Shown: piece after piece, positions 1 through 7,744 of the stretch
Position numbering within the stretch: the stretch's first letter is position 1
Layout: every line of letters starts with the position of its first letter
Source of the DNA: Candidatus Brockarchaeota archaeon
Lineage (GTDB): Archaea; Thermoproteota; EX4484-205; JAAOZP01
Direction: 5' to 3'
Length of the DNA stretch: 52,095 nt
NCBI GenBank assembly: GCA_017601225.1
Contig: JAFNIX010000014.1
Location: 1 to 52,095 of the forward strand
Notes under the pieces: model-generated
What the model was told of the DNA's origin: nothing
Database searches by the model: none
Seen by the model: the letters and a program-made list of their open reading frames with translations, nothing else
Program-made: the position numbers and the translations under genes

Positions 1-286
1 TGCCCATCCTCCTGCAGTCATCCCTCACAGCGAAACGCTTGATCCCTGCAATATCCTTTTGAGCCTCAACTACCTCCGGAGGCTCCTTCAGTCTTCTAAC
101 TCCGAGAAGGAACCCGGCTACTTCCCCATCTTTCAGAGCAACAAGGCTATACTTGCTGCTGTAATTCGGGTCTCCAAAGGTTATTCTCCTTAAGCTCCCG
201 TCGGTAATAGTGTCTTCATGGAGGCTCAGGTTTGCAACACACCTTACTTGACTGAAGAACTCCTCGGTGAACTCAACTATCCTCAT
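1..286 (-). CDS. GNAT-family N-acetyltransferase, 3' end cut by window edge
   Basis: The reverse strand from an ATG at 286-284 reads open for 95 codons to the window edge, so only the N-terminal half is present. It has the GNAT pattern: an acidic first helix, a strand around residues 48-62 (SLVALKDGEVAGFLLG), and a later strand IKRFAVRDDCRRMG, in which the final RRMG is the start of the acetyl-CoA pyrophosphate-binding loop (R/Q-x-x-G-x-G/A). GNAT enzymes move an acetyl group from acetyl-CoA to an amine; the substrate cannot be told from this half. A TATA-like box (plus-strand gttaaaag, about 315-322) lies about 30 nt upstream of the ATG. The family call is sound; the substrate is unknown. 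Confidence 0.8.
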   Translation of the reverse strand, partial: MRIVEFTEEFFSQVRCVANLSLHEDTITDGSLRRITFGDPNYSSKYSLVALKDGEVAGFLLGVRRLKEPPEVVEAQKDIAGIKRFAVRDDCRRMG

Positions 287-401
287 TTTTCAAACAGGGG
301 GAGTGTTTTCCATTGTTAAAAAGTTTTTCCCAGGAAGCGGTAAATAGAATCCTTGTCTCCGATTCGAGTGCCCGCGAAAGTTTTTAAACGAGCCCGTGTT
401 A

Positions 402-424
402 AAACTTACGTGGAACGTAAGTTT
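402..424. repeat. Perfect 10-bp inverted repeat with 3-nt spacer, possible operator
   Basis: Arms aaacttacgt and acgtaagttt are exact reverse complements around gga. The element lies in the 238-bp gap between the divergent GNAT and threonine dehydratase genes, about 100 nt before the ilvA start. Its symmetry suits a dimeric transcription factor; a short RNA hairpin is the alternative. The regulator is unknown. Confidence 0.5.
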
Positions 425-510
425 CAAATGTTGAAACAGTCTGGACTCGTGGAAAAAAATATCTGCGGGTTTTACATATGGTTTACGATTAACTGCTTAA
501 TAGGGCAGTC

Positions 511-518
511 GGGTGGGG
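511..518 (+). promoter_or_regulatory. Shine-Dalgarno site deciding the ilvA start
   Basis: The purine-rich stretch gggtgggg sits 6 nt before the ATG at 525. An in-frame GTG at 513 lies inside this stretch, so the downstream ATG is the better start. This gene appears to be translated from a leadered transcript, unlike many others in the window. Confidence 0.6.
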
Positions 519-524
519 AAAAAC

Positions 525-1742
525 ATGGGTTCTCTTCTGGATGAGATTTTCGAGCTGTCTAAAAACGCTTCAGAAACAATGTCTTCTTTCATTCATAAAA
601 CGCCTTTTACAAGAAGCGAGTCTATAAGTAGTATTGTGGGGACTGAGGTTCTCCTTAAGCTTGAAAACCTTCAGAAAACAGGCTCCTTCAAGGCTAGAGG
701 GGCGCTTAACGCTTGCATCGCGGCTAAAAAAGAGGGGGTGAAGGAGGTTGTGGCTGCTTCCGCCGGTAATCACGCTCAGGGAGTGGCCTTCGCCGCAAGG
801 ATGCTGGGAATGAGGTGCACGATATTTATGCCAGAGTTTTCATACCCGAATAAGATTGAGGCTACGAGGAACTATGGTGCGAACGTGATTCTAGCCGGGG
901 AGACTTATGACGATGCTAACGCCTATGCGCTGGAGTATGCTAGAACGAGAGGGGTGAGGATGATTCACGCTTTCGACGATAAGCATGTTGTGAGCGGTCA
1001 GGGGACAATAGGCTTCGAAATCCTCAGCGAAACCAGAGGGTTGGATTATCTTTTCGTTCCAGTTGGAGGGGGAGGCCTAATATCTGGAATCGGGACGGTT
1101 TTTAAAAAACTGTCTCCTGAAACTAAGATAATCGGTGTTCAGACAAACAGCTATCCTGCTTTCGCCGAGTCGTTTAAACAGGGGAGAATAATAGACTTGG
1201 TGAGAAGCTACTCGATAGCTGACGGAATATCTGTGAAGAAGCCCGGCGACCTAACTTTTAAAATAGCCTCTGAAGTCGTAGACGACTTCGTGACGGTGAG
1301 CGATGAGGAGATAATGCGTGCAATGTTTCTCCTGCTTGAGCGGGCCAAGATGGTTGCGGAGCCCGCGGGGGCTGCGAGCCTGGCTGCAGTCCTGTGCAAT
1401 AAGGTTGATTTTAAACAAGGGAGGGTTGGAGTGGTTATTAGCGGTGGAAACATCAATCCGCTTCTACTAGCCAGGGTTATTACTCAAAGCCTTAGGCAGG
1501 AAGGCAGGATAGTGAGGCTTATAGTAACGATCCCGGACAGGTCTGGAAGCCTGAGAACGGTGCTTGAATGCATCTCCAGAGTTAAGGCTAACATAGTCGA
1601 CCTGATCCATTTGAGAAACGAGCCTTGGATTCCTCCGGCTATGGCGACCGTGGAAATAGTCGTCGAGGTCGCGAGGGGTGAAACCCTAGAGGAATTGGGA
1701 AGATGCATTGAAAACAAGGGTTTCAGCTACAGGATACTCTAG
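525..1742 (+). CDS. ilvA: Threonine dehydratase (threonine ammonia-lyase), PLP fold II with C-terminal ACT domain
   Basis: This 405-residue enzyme would deaminate L-threonine (and serine) to 2-oxobutyrate and ammonia in the cytoplasm, the entry step to isoleucine or a catabolic step. The PLP lysine is K56 in KTGSFKARGA, and the glycine-rich phosphate loop VGGGGLISG lies near residue 180. Residues about 325-405 form an ACT-type regulatory domain (RLIVTIPDRSGSL), which normally binds an amino-acid effector. The length matches archaeal single-ACT threonine dehydratases (about 400 aa). The start is the ATG at 525, behind a good Shine-Dalgarno site. The convergent neighbour is RidA, which detoxifies the 2-aminoacrylate/2-aminocrotonate made by this enzyme. 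Biosynthetic and catabolic forms cannot be separated from sequence alone. Confidence 0.93.
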   Translation: MGSLLDEIFELSKNASETMSSFIHKTPFTRSESISSIVGTEVLLKLENLQKTGSFKARGALNACIAAKKEGVKEVVAASAGNHAQGVAFAARMLGMRCTIFMPEFSYPNKIEATRNYGANVILAGETYDDANAYALEYARTRGVRMIHAFDDKHVVSGQGTIGFEILSETRGLDYLFVPVGGGGLISGIGTVFKKLSPETKIIGVQTNSYPAFAESFKQGRIIDLVRSYSIADGISVKKPGDLTFKIASEVVDDFVTVSDEEIMRAMFLLLERAKMVAEPAGAASLAAVLCNKVDFKQGRVGVVISGGNINPLLLARVITQSLRQEGRIVRLIVTIPDRSGSLRTVLECISRVKANIVDLIHLRNEPWIPPAMATVEIVVEVARGETLEELGRCIENKGFSYRIL

Positions 1743-1749
1743 GCTTGAG

Positions 1750-2136
1750 TCAACCGGTTTCCGCGATAAAATCCATCTCCAAGTCAACGTCCCTGGGCAA
1801 TGCTGCCACCTGAACAGTTGTCCTTGCGGGATATGGCTTTTTAAACCATTTAGAGTAGACGTCATTCATCTCGCTGAAAAACGTTAAATCTTTCATGAAT
1901 ACTGTGACCTTCACAACATTCTCTAGTGAAACGCCTGCCGCCTTAAGTATTGAAGAAGCGTTTTTAAACACTTGCTCAGTGGCTCTCCTTATGTCGCCTC
2001 TTATTATTTCTCCAGTAGCGGGGTCTAAGGGTATTATTCCTGAAATGAACACTAGGTTTCCGGAACGTATGGCTTGAGAATACGGGCCTATGGGCTTTGG
2101 AGCGTCTTCTGCAAATACCTCCTGCTTCATCAGCAT
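1750..2136 (-). CDS. ridA: RidA family 2-iminobutanoate/2-iminopropanoate deaminase
   Basis: This is a 128-residue single-domain member of the YjgF/YER057c/UK114 family. It speeds hydrolysis of reactive enamine/imine products of PLP enzymes to 2-oxo acids plus ammonia, as a cytoplasmic trimer. Family signatures are visible: an N-terminal P-x-GPYSQA segment, the strand LVFISGIIPLDPATG, the active-site arginine in YPARTTVQVAALP and the closing LEMDFIA. ATG codons at 2136 and 2130 are both possible starts (MLMKQEV or MKQEV). The gene ends 7 nt from the 3' end of threonine dehydratase, on the opposite strand, so the producer of the toxic imine and its detoxifier are side by side. Confidence 0.93.
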   Translation of the reverse strand: MLMKQEVFAEDAPKPIGPYSQAIRSGNLVFISGIIPLDPATGEIIRGDIRRATEQVFKNASSILKAAGVSLENVVKVTVFMKDLTFFSEMNDVYSKWFKKPYPARTTVQVAALPRDVDLEMDFIAETG

Positions 2137-2180
2137 TATAGCCGAAACAGGGGAGTTAAATTTTTCGTAAAAATATTAAG

Positions 2181-2189
2181 CTTTATATG
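2181..2189 (+). promoter_or_regulatory. TATA-like box of the GH20-like gene
   Basis: The sequence ctttatatg is centred 33 nt before the ATG at 2218, giving a predicted transcript start near 2212. It argues against translation from the in-frame upstream codons that run into ridA. Confidence 0.55.
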
Positions 2190-2217
2190 TCTCCGTCCAT
2201 TAAAGAAGCGGGGAAAA

Positions 2218-3867
2218 ATGGTTAAGAAGAGCGTTGAAATAGTTCCGGAGCCGAAGAAACTTGTCTTCACCGGAAAATGGTTTGAGTTCGACGGTTTAAA
2301 CCTTCCAGAGTTCCTAGGCCGGGAATTCAACATTCCTCGAGGCTCCTGGAGGATAGTTAAGACTGAAAGAAGCGGGAACGGTCTAGAGGTGAAGGGTGAA
2401 AGCAGGGAGATCATCATCTGGGGGGATGAGAAAACCTGTTACGCGACGATAATCCAGCTCCTGAGGCAGAACCCGGGTTACATCCCGGAGGTGATTGTTG
2501 AGGAGGAATTGAAATTCTCTTTCCGAGGATACCATCTGGATATTGCGCGCGGAGGAGTCCCCACCGTGGAGACCTTTAAAAAGATTCTGAGGTGGCTATT
2601 CCTCCTGAAGTATAACTACTTCGCAATATACTTCGAAGACCTTTTCCCCTGGGAGAAGTATCCGAGCATAGGGGTACACAGGGGCAGGCTTTCGAGAGAG
2701 GAATATTTACAGGTGGTGAACTATGGGAGCGAGCTTGGAATAGAGGTTTTCCCGTCGCTAGAGCTAGCTGGCCACATGGAGCATATACTTTCGTTGCCAG
2801 AGTACTGGGGTTTCAGCGAGTGGCATAGGCCGTCAGAAGGATGCTTAGATGTTAGTAATGAGAGGGCCAGAGAATTCGCTTACGATCTTCTAAGGGAAGC
2901 TGTTGATGCCTCGCCTTCTAAACATATTCACATAGGCGGGGACGAGACTTGGGCCATGGGGAGAGGGAGAAGCCTGGATAAAACCGGGACTTTCGAAGGG
3001 CCGACGCTTTACGAGACTCATCATAGAAACATGGTTAACATCGTTAAAGAGAAAGGCAAGGTGCCGATTCTATGGGGGGACATGCTTACCGGAATGTATT
3101 TGAGAGAGGAGGAGAGGGCTAAATGGTCAGGGGTTGTAAAAAGCCCTATTTGGCAGAACGTTGTGATTGCAAACTGGGATTACAGTCCTGGAGATGAGAA
3201 GTATTTCAGGAATAAGATAAACATGTTTGGCGAAAAAAAGATGCAGCAGATCGTGTGCCCAGGGCTCTCCAATTGGAACAGGTATTATCCGAACTTTAAA
3301 ACAGCCTTGGAAAACATGAAGGGCTTCCTGCTGGCGGCTAGGGCGGAGGGCCTTTCAGGATTCCTCTTAACAGCTTGGGGTGATGATGGTGAGGAATGCC
3401 TCTTCTCATTCTTAGATCCGCTTATCCTCGCATGCATGGAGTATGCGGAGGGAGACGGCAGGTGGGAAGAGAAGTGGAGTGCTTTAACAGGAGAACCCAT
3501 GGAGATCGTTGAGGTGAGGAAAGCCTTTGGACAGCCTGATGTTTCAGACACTTTGAAACACGTGTTGTTCGCAGACTTCTGGTACTACAGGATGTCTGAA
3601 GCGGATGCGGAGTCGTTGAAAACCTCTTGGGAAAAACTTTTGGAAGAGAAACGCGGAGTGAACCTTCCGGAGGACCTTGGCTTCATAAGGAGCTGCATCG
3701 AAGTAGGGTTGAGAAGACTGAAGAACGAGTTGAAACCGTCAGACCTCATCTATCTTGCGAACAAGTATTGTAAGCTCTGGCTTTCAGAGCGTAAGCCTCA
3801 CGGCCTAGAGAGGATTATTGAAAGATTCTGGGGGGCTGCGGGAAGAGTGGACTCCAAGCTAAGATAG
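2218..3867 (+). CDS. GH20-like beta-N-acetylhexosaminidase
   Basis: This 549-residue protein resembles family GH20 glycosidases, which remove non-reducing terminal GlcNAc/GalNAc by substrate-assisted catalysis. An N-terminal alpha/beta domain (residues 1-95) is followed by a TIM barrel beginning at FRGYHLDIARGG. The GH20 signature is HIGGDETWAMG, with the catalytic pair D242-E243. No signal peptide or membrane segment is visible, so the substrate is probably an imported oligosaccharide. The start at 2218 was chosen because the open frame further upstream overlaps ridA and a TATA box lies at 2181-2189. It may feed amino sugars to the MurQ/NamZ cluster near 21-26 kb. Exact specificity is uncertain: this branch differs from well-studied hexosaminidases. 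Confidence 0.82.
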   Translation: MVKKSVEIVPEPKKLVFTGKWFEFDGLNLPEFLGREFNIPRGSWRIVKTERSGNGLEVKGESREIIIWGDEKTCYATIIQLLRQNPGYIPEVIVEEELKFSFRGYHLDIARGGVPTVETFKKILRWLFLLKYNYFAIYFEDLFPWEKYPSIGVHRGRLSREEYLQVVNYGSELGIEVFPSLELAGHMEHILSLPEYWGFSEWHRPSEGCLDVSNERAREFAYDLLREAVDASPSKHIHIGGDETWAMGRGRSLDKTGTFEGPTLYETHHRNMVNIVKEKGKVPILWGDMLTGMYLREEERAKWSGVVKSPIWQNVVIANWDYSPGDEKYFRNKINMFGEKKMQQIVCPGLSNWNRYYPNFKTALENMKGFLLAARAEGLSGFLLTAWGDDGEECLFSFLDPLILACMEYAEGDGRWEEKWSALTGEPMEIVEVRKAFGQPDVSDTLKHVLFADFWYYRMSEADAESLKTSWEKLLEEKRGVNLPEDLGFIRSCIEVGLRRLKNELKPSDLIYLANKYCKLWLSERKPHGLERIIERFWGAAGRVDSKLR

Positions 3868-4082
3868 TTTATTATCTTAAAAAGTAATGCGTGCTAAACT
3901 GTTCAGAAGGTCCATGAATACTTTCCCCCATACAATCCTAGTGTAGCATCCTTTTCTCTTACAATAGTCTAGACGGAGCATTTTAAGCTGAAAATCGAGA
4001 GGGTAGCCCCGCAGCCTCGTATTCCCACATTCTCCCTGCGCGTTACGGAAAGACTTTTACGCTCGAAAGTTTTTTAAAACTG

Positions 4083-5123
4083 TTGAAGCGGGGGGCTGGG
4101 CTTACGGGGTTACCAACGGTTAGAGAAGCAAGGTTCTACGAGAAGACAGGGAACGAGACTGTATGCCTAGCCTGTGAGCGTCGATGCAGGATTAAAGAAG
4201 GCTCTCAAGGATTCTGCGGAACCAGGGTGAATTTTGAGGGAAAACTATACACGATTGTTTACGGGGACATATCTTCTATTTCAGCAAACCCTATTGAGAA
4301 GAAGCCCTTTTTTCACTTCCACCCTGGCAGCTACGCGCTCACCGTGGGAACGTGGAGCTGCAACTTTTCCTGTCCATGGTGTCAGAATTTCGACATTTCT
4401 AAGATCAAGCCCGATCCTCGTAAATCCCACTATGTGAGCCCCGAACAGCTTTTAGAAATCGCTTTGAAAAGTGGTTGCGGAGGAACATCCATTTCTTTCA
4501 ATGAGCCAACCCTTCTGTTAGAATACAGTCTCGACCTGTTTCCGTTAGCCAGGGGGAAAGGGCTCTACAATACTTTTGTTTCAAACGGGTATATGACGCT
4601 GAAAGCGCTGGAGGCTCTTGCTGAAGCAGGGTTGGACGCGATAAAGTTCGACGTTAAGGGTGGTGAGGAGGCTTACGAGAAGTATTGCGGCGGGGTTAAA
4701 GCGAGCGTTGTATGGAGGAATGCGCGGAGAGCCAAGGAGCTCGGCCTCCACGTGGAGATCGTGAACTTGGTGATCCCTGGGGTTAATGACGAAGAGGAGT
4801 GCCTCAGACAATTGGTGGAGACTCATCTCAAGATGCTTGGGCCCGATACGCCGCTCCACTTCACCCGCTATCATCCGGAGTACGTGTTTAAGGCTCCGCC
4901 AACCCCTGTTAAAACCCTGGAGAAAGCCAGGGAGCTGGCTCGATCCCTAGGCGTATTATTCCCGTATGTTGGAAACATTCCGGGCCATAGGTTTGAGAAC
5001 ACTTGGTGCCCCGTGTGCGGCGAACTATTGATTCGACGCCTAGGCTTCACCGTTTTAAGCATCAAGGTGTCTTCTGAAGACAGGTGTCCTAACTGCGGGT
5101 TTAAGGTTCCACTAATCCGGTGA
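4083..5123 (+). CDS. amrS: AmrS-like radical SAM protein (AmmeMemoRadiSam system)
   Basis: This 346-residue radical SAM enzyme has the SAM/4Fe-4S motif CNFSCPWC within TVGTWSCNFSCPWCQN, the hallmark of the AmrS/PflA-like group. An N-terminal cysteine block (CLACERRC, then GFCG) is typical of AmrS. The last 40 residues hold two CPxCG knuckles (CPVCG and CPNCG), a zinc ribbon. AmrS proteins generate a SAM-derived radical, but the natural reaction is poorly known; the usual partners (AmmeMemo proteins) are not in this window. TTG at 4083 is the only in-frame start before the conserved region. The 215-bp gap upstream holds no convincing gene. Confidence 0.82.
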   Translation: MKRGAGLTGLPTVREARFYEKTGNETVCLACERRCRIKEGSQGFCGTRVNFEGKLYTIVYGDISSISANPIEKKPFFHFHPGSYALTVGTWSCNFSCPWCQNFDISKIKPDPRKSHYVSPEQLLEIALKSGCGGTSISFNEPTLLLEYSLDLFPLARGKGLYNTFVSNGYMTLKALEALAEAGLDAIKFDVKGGEEAYEKYCGGVKASVVWRNARRAKELGLHVEIVNLVIPGVNDEEECLRQLVETHLKMLGPDTPLHFTRYHPEYVFKAPPTPVKTLEKARELARSLGVLFPYVGNIPGHRFENTWCPVCGELLIRRLGFTVLSIKVSSEDRCPNCGFKVPLIR

Positions 5124-5224
5124 AGCTATCACTAGGCAGCGGGATTTTTAAGAAAGAACACTTGCCGTTTGTTCAAGCAGGTGTTGGTAAAAATTTAATA
5201 TGAACTGTTTCTCCTCAAGCGGGG

Positions 5225-6295
5225 ATGCAGAGCAAGTATAGTTCAAGGGAAAGGTGCTATAGGGCGGTTAAAAGAGAGGAAGTAGACTATATTCCTATTA
5301 ATATTTGGATAGATTCTCCTGAGCCTCTGAGAAGCTTGATGAATCATCTTGGTTTAGAGGATACTGAGAAGCTGTACGAGTTTCTCAAAATAGATTATCG
5401 TGGCAATGTTGGAATCGATGCGATAGGGATTGGCTTGAAAGGCGGCTTTAAAGAGGAGAGTTTCAAAGACTCTCAAGGCCGGATTCTTCGCAGAAACCAC
5501 TGGGGTGTTGTTTCAATGGTTTCCGGAAACGGGTTGACCAGTTTTTACGTCGACCATCCTTTAAAACATATGGAGGTGGAGAACTATCCTTTTCCTGAAT
5601 TAATAGAGGATGATTTTGAAAGGGTTAAAAAGTTTAGGAGGAGATACGAGGATTACTGTGTCGTAGGGTTTACCTTGCAAGCTTTTGAAACGGCTTGCGC
5701 ATTATTCGGGTATAACGAGATTTTTAAACTGATGATCAGTGAGCCTAGAAAAGTAGAATTCGTCTTAGATAGGCTTTTCGAAATCTCCTGTAAGCAGGCT
5801 AAGCTTCTTGTTGAGGCAGGTGTGGATCAGGTTTACAACGGTGATGATGTTGGTGCGCAAACAACCATGCTTGTTTCCCCCACCCAGTGGAGAAGATTCC
5901 TGAAACCAAGGTATGTGAGGCTTGCCGAAGTAATACATAAAGGGGAGGCTTTCTTTCATTTTCACAGCGACGGCTGGATTGAGCCGATTGTCCAGGATCT
6001 GGTTGAAATAGGCGTAGACGTTTTAGAACCCCTCCAGCCGGAGAGCATGAATATTGCGAAAATAAAGGAGAAGTATGGTGAAAAACTGAGTTTTGAAGGC
6101 GGGATAGGTGTTCAAACTCTCCCGTTTAAAAACAGGGCTGAGATAGAGCACGAAGTGAAGGAAGCCGTGAGGATTCTTGGCCCAACAGGGTACACGTTGA
6201 GGCCGAGCCATACGATTCTCAGAAACACGCCGATTGAAAACATTCTGACCCTGTACGAGGCGGCAAACAAATACAGGGTTGTTCAGAAAATTTAA
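5225..6295 (+). CDS. UroD-fold protein (uroporphyrinogen decarboxylase/MtaA-like family)
   Basis: This 356-residue protein has the uroporphyrinogen decarboxylase fold, which in archaea more often serves methyl transfer from methylated corrinoid proteins (MtaA/CmuA type) than haem synthesis. Visible family elements are the start (SSRERCYRAVKREEVDYIPI), the barrel core SPTQWRRFLKPRY, the possible metal site FHFHSDGW and VDVLEPLQPESMNIAKIKEKYG. The start is ATG 5225, just behind gggg, with a TATA-like aatttaata near 5191-5199. No corrinoid protein or haem gene is adjacent. A second paralogue is at 10815. The substrate is unknown and a sugar-linked role is possible given the neighbours. Confidence 0.8.
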   Translation: MQSKYSSRERCYRAVKREEVDYIPINIWIDSPEPLRSLMNHLGLEDTEKLYEFLKIDYRGNVGIDAIGIGLKGGFKEESFKDSQGRILRRNHWGVVSMVSGNGLTSFYVDHPLKHMEVENYPFPELIEDDFERVKKFRRRYEDYCVVGFTLQAFETACALFGYNEIFKLMISEPRKVEFVLDRLFEISCKQAKLLVEAGVDQVYNGDDVGAQTTMLVSPTQWRRFLKPRYVRLAEVIHKGEAFFHFHSDGWIEPIVQDLVEIGVDVLEPLQPESMNIAKIKEKYGEKLSFEGGIGVQTLPFKNRAEIEHEVKEAVRILGPTGYTLRPSHTILRNTPIENILTLYEAANKYRVVQKI

Positions 6296-6322
6296 TAGTT
6301 TGAACATTGTTCGCGTATTCTA

Positions 6323-7543
6323 ATGTCCAGCGTATTAAGCGAGTATGTTTGGAGGGAAGACGGGTGTTTCTCTTGGAGGATTGAAAGTTCCCATGAGGAA
6401 GGAGGCTTCGACACATATACTTTTGATCTTCGTTCTCAAAAATGGAAAGACTACTTGTGGTCTCATAGGGTGAACATAGTAATTCCTAAATGTGTGGAGC
6501 ATAATCACATTCTCCTACTGATAACTGGAAGCGGCTCCGGTTTAGAGGAGCTAGTATTCTGCAAGGCTTTCTCCAACCTACTGCCTCTGCCCTGTGTAAT
6601 TCTTCACGATGTTCCAAACCAGCCCCTATTCAACGGGCTATACGAGGATGGATTAGTTTCATACACTTTCCTCAAATTTTTGGAAACTCAAGATGAGGAA
6701 TGGCCCCTGCTCCTTCCGATGGTGAAATCCGCTAAGAAAGCGATAGATATGACAGAGGCTTTTCTTGAAGCGAAGCTGGGGAAGTTAAAGGGCTTCATAG
6801 TCACAGGAGCCTCGAAAAGAGGATGGACCACCTGGCTCTTAGCTGCAGTAGACAAGAGGGTTTCTGGAATAATCCCACTGGTCTTCGATAATCTCAACCT
6901 TAACGAGCAGATGAAGCATCAGCTGGAATGCTACGGGGCCTACAGTGAACTTATTCAGGATTACACTAGGTTGGGGCTTCAGGAGCGCATGTACTCTGAA
7001 ATCGGTCAAAGACTGGTGCAAATAATAGATCCGTTTAATTACTTGGAGTACTTAAAGGCTCCGAAGCTGATCATAAATGGGACTAACGACAGGTATTGGA
7101 CAGTTGATTCTTCAAATCTTTACTTCGACGCTTTATTGGGTGAAAAGTACCTTTTATACGTGCCGAACTCCGGCCATGCTTTAGAAGATGGGCGGAGGGT
7201 TATTAACTCGATTTCAGCGTTTGCACACTCGATTGTTTCAAACAAGAGCTTGCCGAAAGTAAGGGTTAAAAAGGATGGGAACGGGCGGATCGCCTTTACC
7301 CTACGCTCTAGCGAGGAACCCCTGTATGTTGACGGATGGCTCGCCTCTTCGAAAAGCATGGACTTTAGGGATTCAGCATGGTCCTCTCTGCCTCTGCTTA
7401 AACAGGATGGAGACTATGTTTACCATTTGGAAAGGCAAAAAGAATATGTTGCATTCTTCGGAGAATTGTCTTTCCTCCACTCTGATAAGTATGTTTTCAG
7501 CCTATCTACGAAAATGAATATAATTCCCCCACCGTCTAATTAA
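6323..7543 (+). CDS. PhoPQ-activated pathogenicity-related (PqaA-type) alpha/beta hydrolase
   Basis: This 406-residue protein matches the PhoPQ_related family, an alpha/beta-hydrolase group named from a Salmonella gene and also found in eukaryotes. A catalytic triad can be proposed: S164 in GASKRGWTT, D256 in NGTNDRYW and H285 in NSGHALED. The conserved tryptophan-rich stretch LWSHRVNIVIP is near the N-terminus. No signal peptide is visible, so this member is probably cytoplasmic, unlike many bacterial ones. It starts 27 nt after the UroD-like gene and may share its transcript. The chemical substrate is not known for the family; an ester, amide or peptide bond is the likely target. Confidence 0.8.
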   Translation: MSSVLSEYVWREDGCFSWRIESSHEEGGFDTYTFDLRSQKWKDYLWSHRVNIVIPKCVEHNHILLLITGSGSGLEELVFCKAFSNLLPLPCVILHDVPNQPLFNGLYEDGLVSYTFLKFLETQDEEWPLLLPMVKSAKKAIDMTEAFLEAKLGKLKGFIVTGASKRGWTTWLLAAVDKRVSGIIPLVFDNLNLNEQMKHQLECYGAYSELIQDYTRLGLQERMYSEIGQRLVQIIDPFNYLEYLKAPKLIINGTNDRYWTVDSSNLYFDALLGEKYLLYVPNSGHALEDGRRVINSISAFAHSIVSNKSLPKVRVKKDGNGRIAFTLRSSEEPLYVDGWLASSKSMDFRDSAWSSLPLLKQDGDYVYHLERQKEYVAFFGELSFLHSDKYVFSLSTKMNIIPPPSN

Positions 7544-7712
7544 GCCTATGGAGTCTGACTCTGCTGCTGCATGTCTCCGTTTTAGTTTCAAGACCAGGCA
7601 GAGTATTCTTGGCTAGCTCAAAGCTTTAATAGCCATAGATAGAAGATTCTGAATGTATTCCATATTAAGAATTATAGGTTTCACATTGACGGTGGGACAA
7701 AGTTTAGAAAAA

Positions 7713-7719
7713 CTTATAT
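7713..7719 (+). promoter_or_regulatory. TATA-like box of the transaldolase-like gene
   Basis: The sequence cttatat is centred 29 nt before the ATG at 7745, predicting a leaderless transcript. It overlaps the alternative ATG at 7718, which therefore is unlikely to be translated. Confidence 0.55.
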
Positions 7720-7744
7720 GCTCTCCGATTTGGATAAACGCCAC

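Noticed and set aside
353..544. 63-codon plus-strand frame before ilvA
   Set aside because: It spans the inverted repeat and promoter region, overlaps the ilvA start and has no recognisable motif.
2074..2217. Upstream extension of the GH20-like frame
   Set aside because: It runs through the opposite strand of ridA and has its TATA box at 2181-2189 downstream of the alternative start.
3877..3981. Minus-strand 34-codon frame with two cysteines in the gap after the GH20-like gene
   Set aside because: It lacks a convincing promoter and family match; the length is too small to separate from chance.
7718..7744. Earlier ATG for the transaldolase-like gene
   Set aside because: It overlaps the TATA box, so it would not be inside the transcript.
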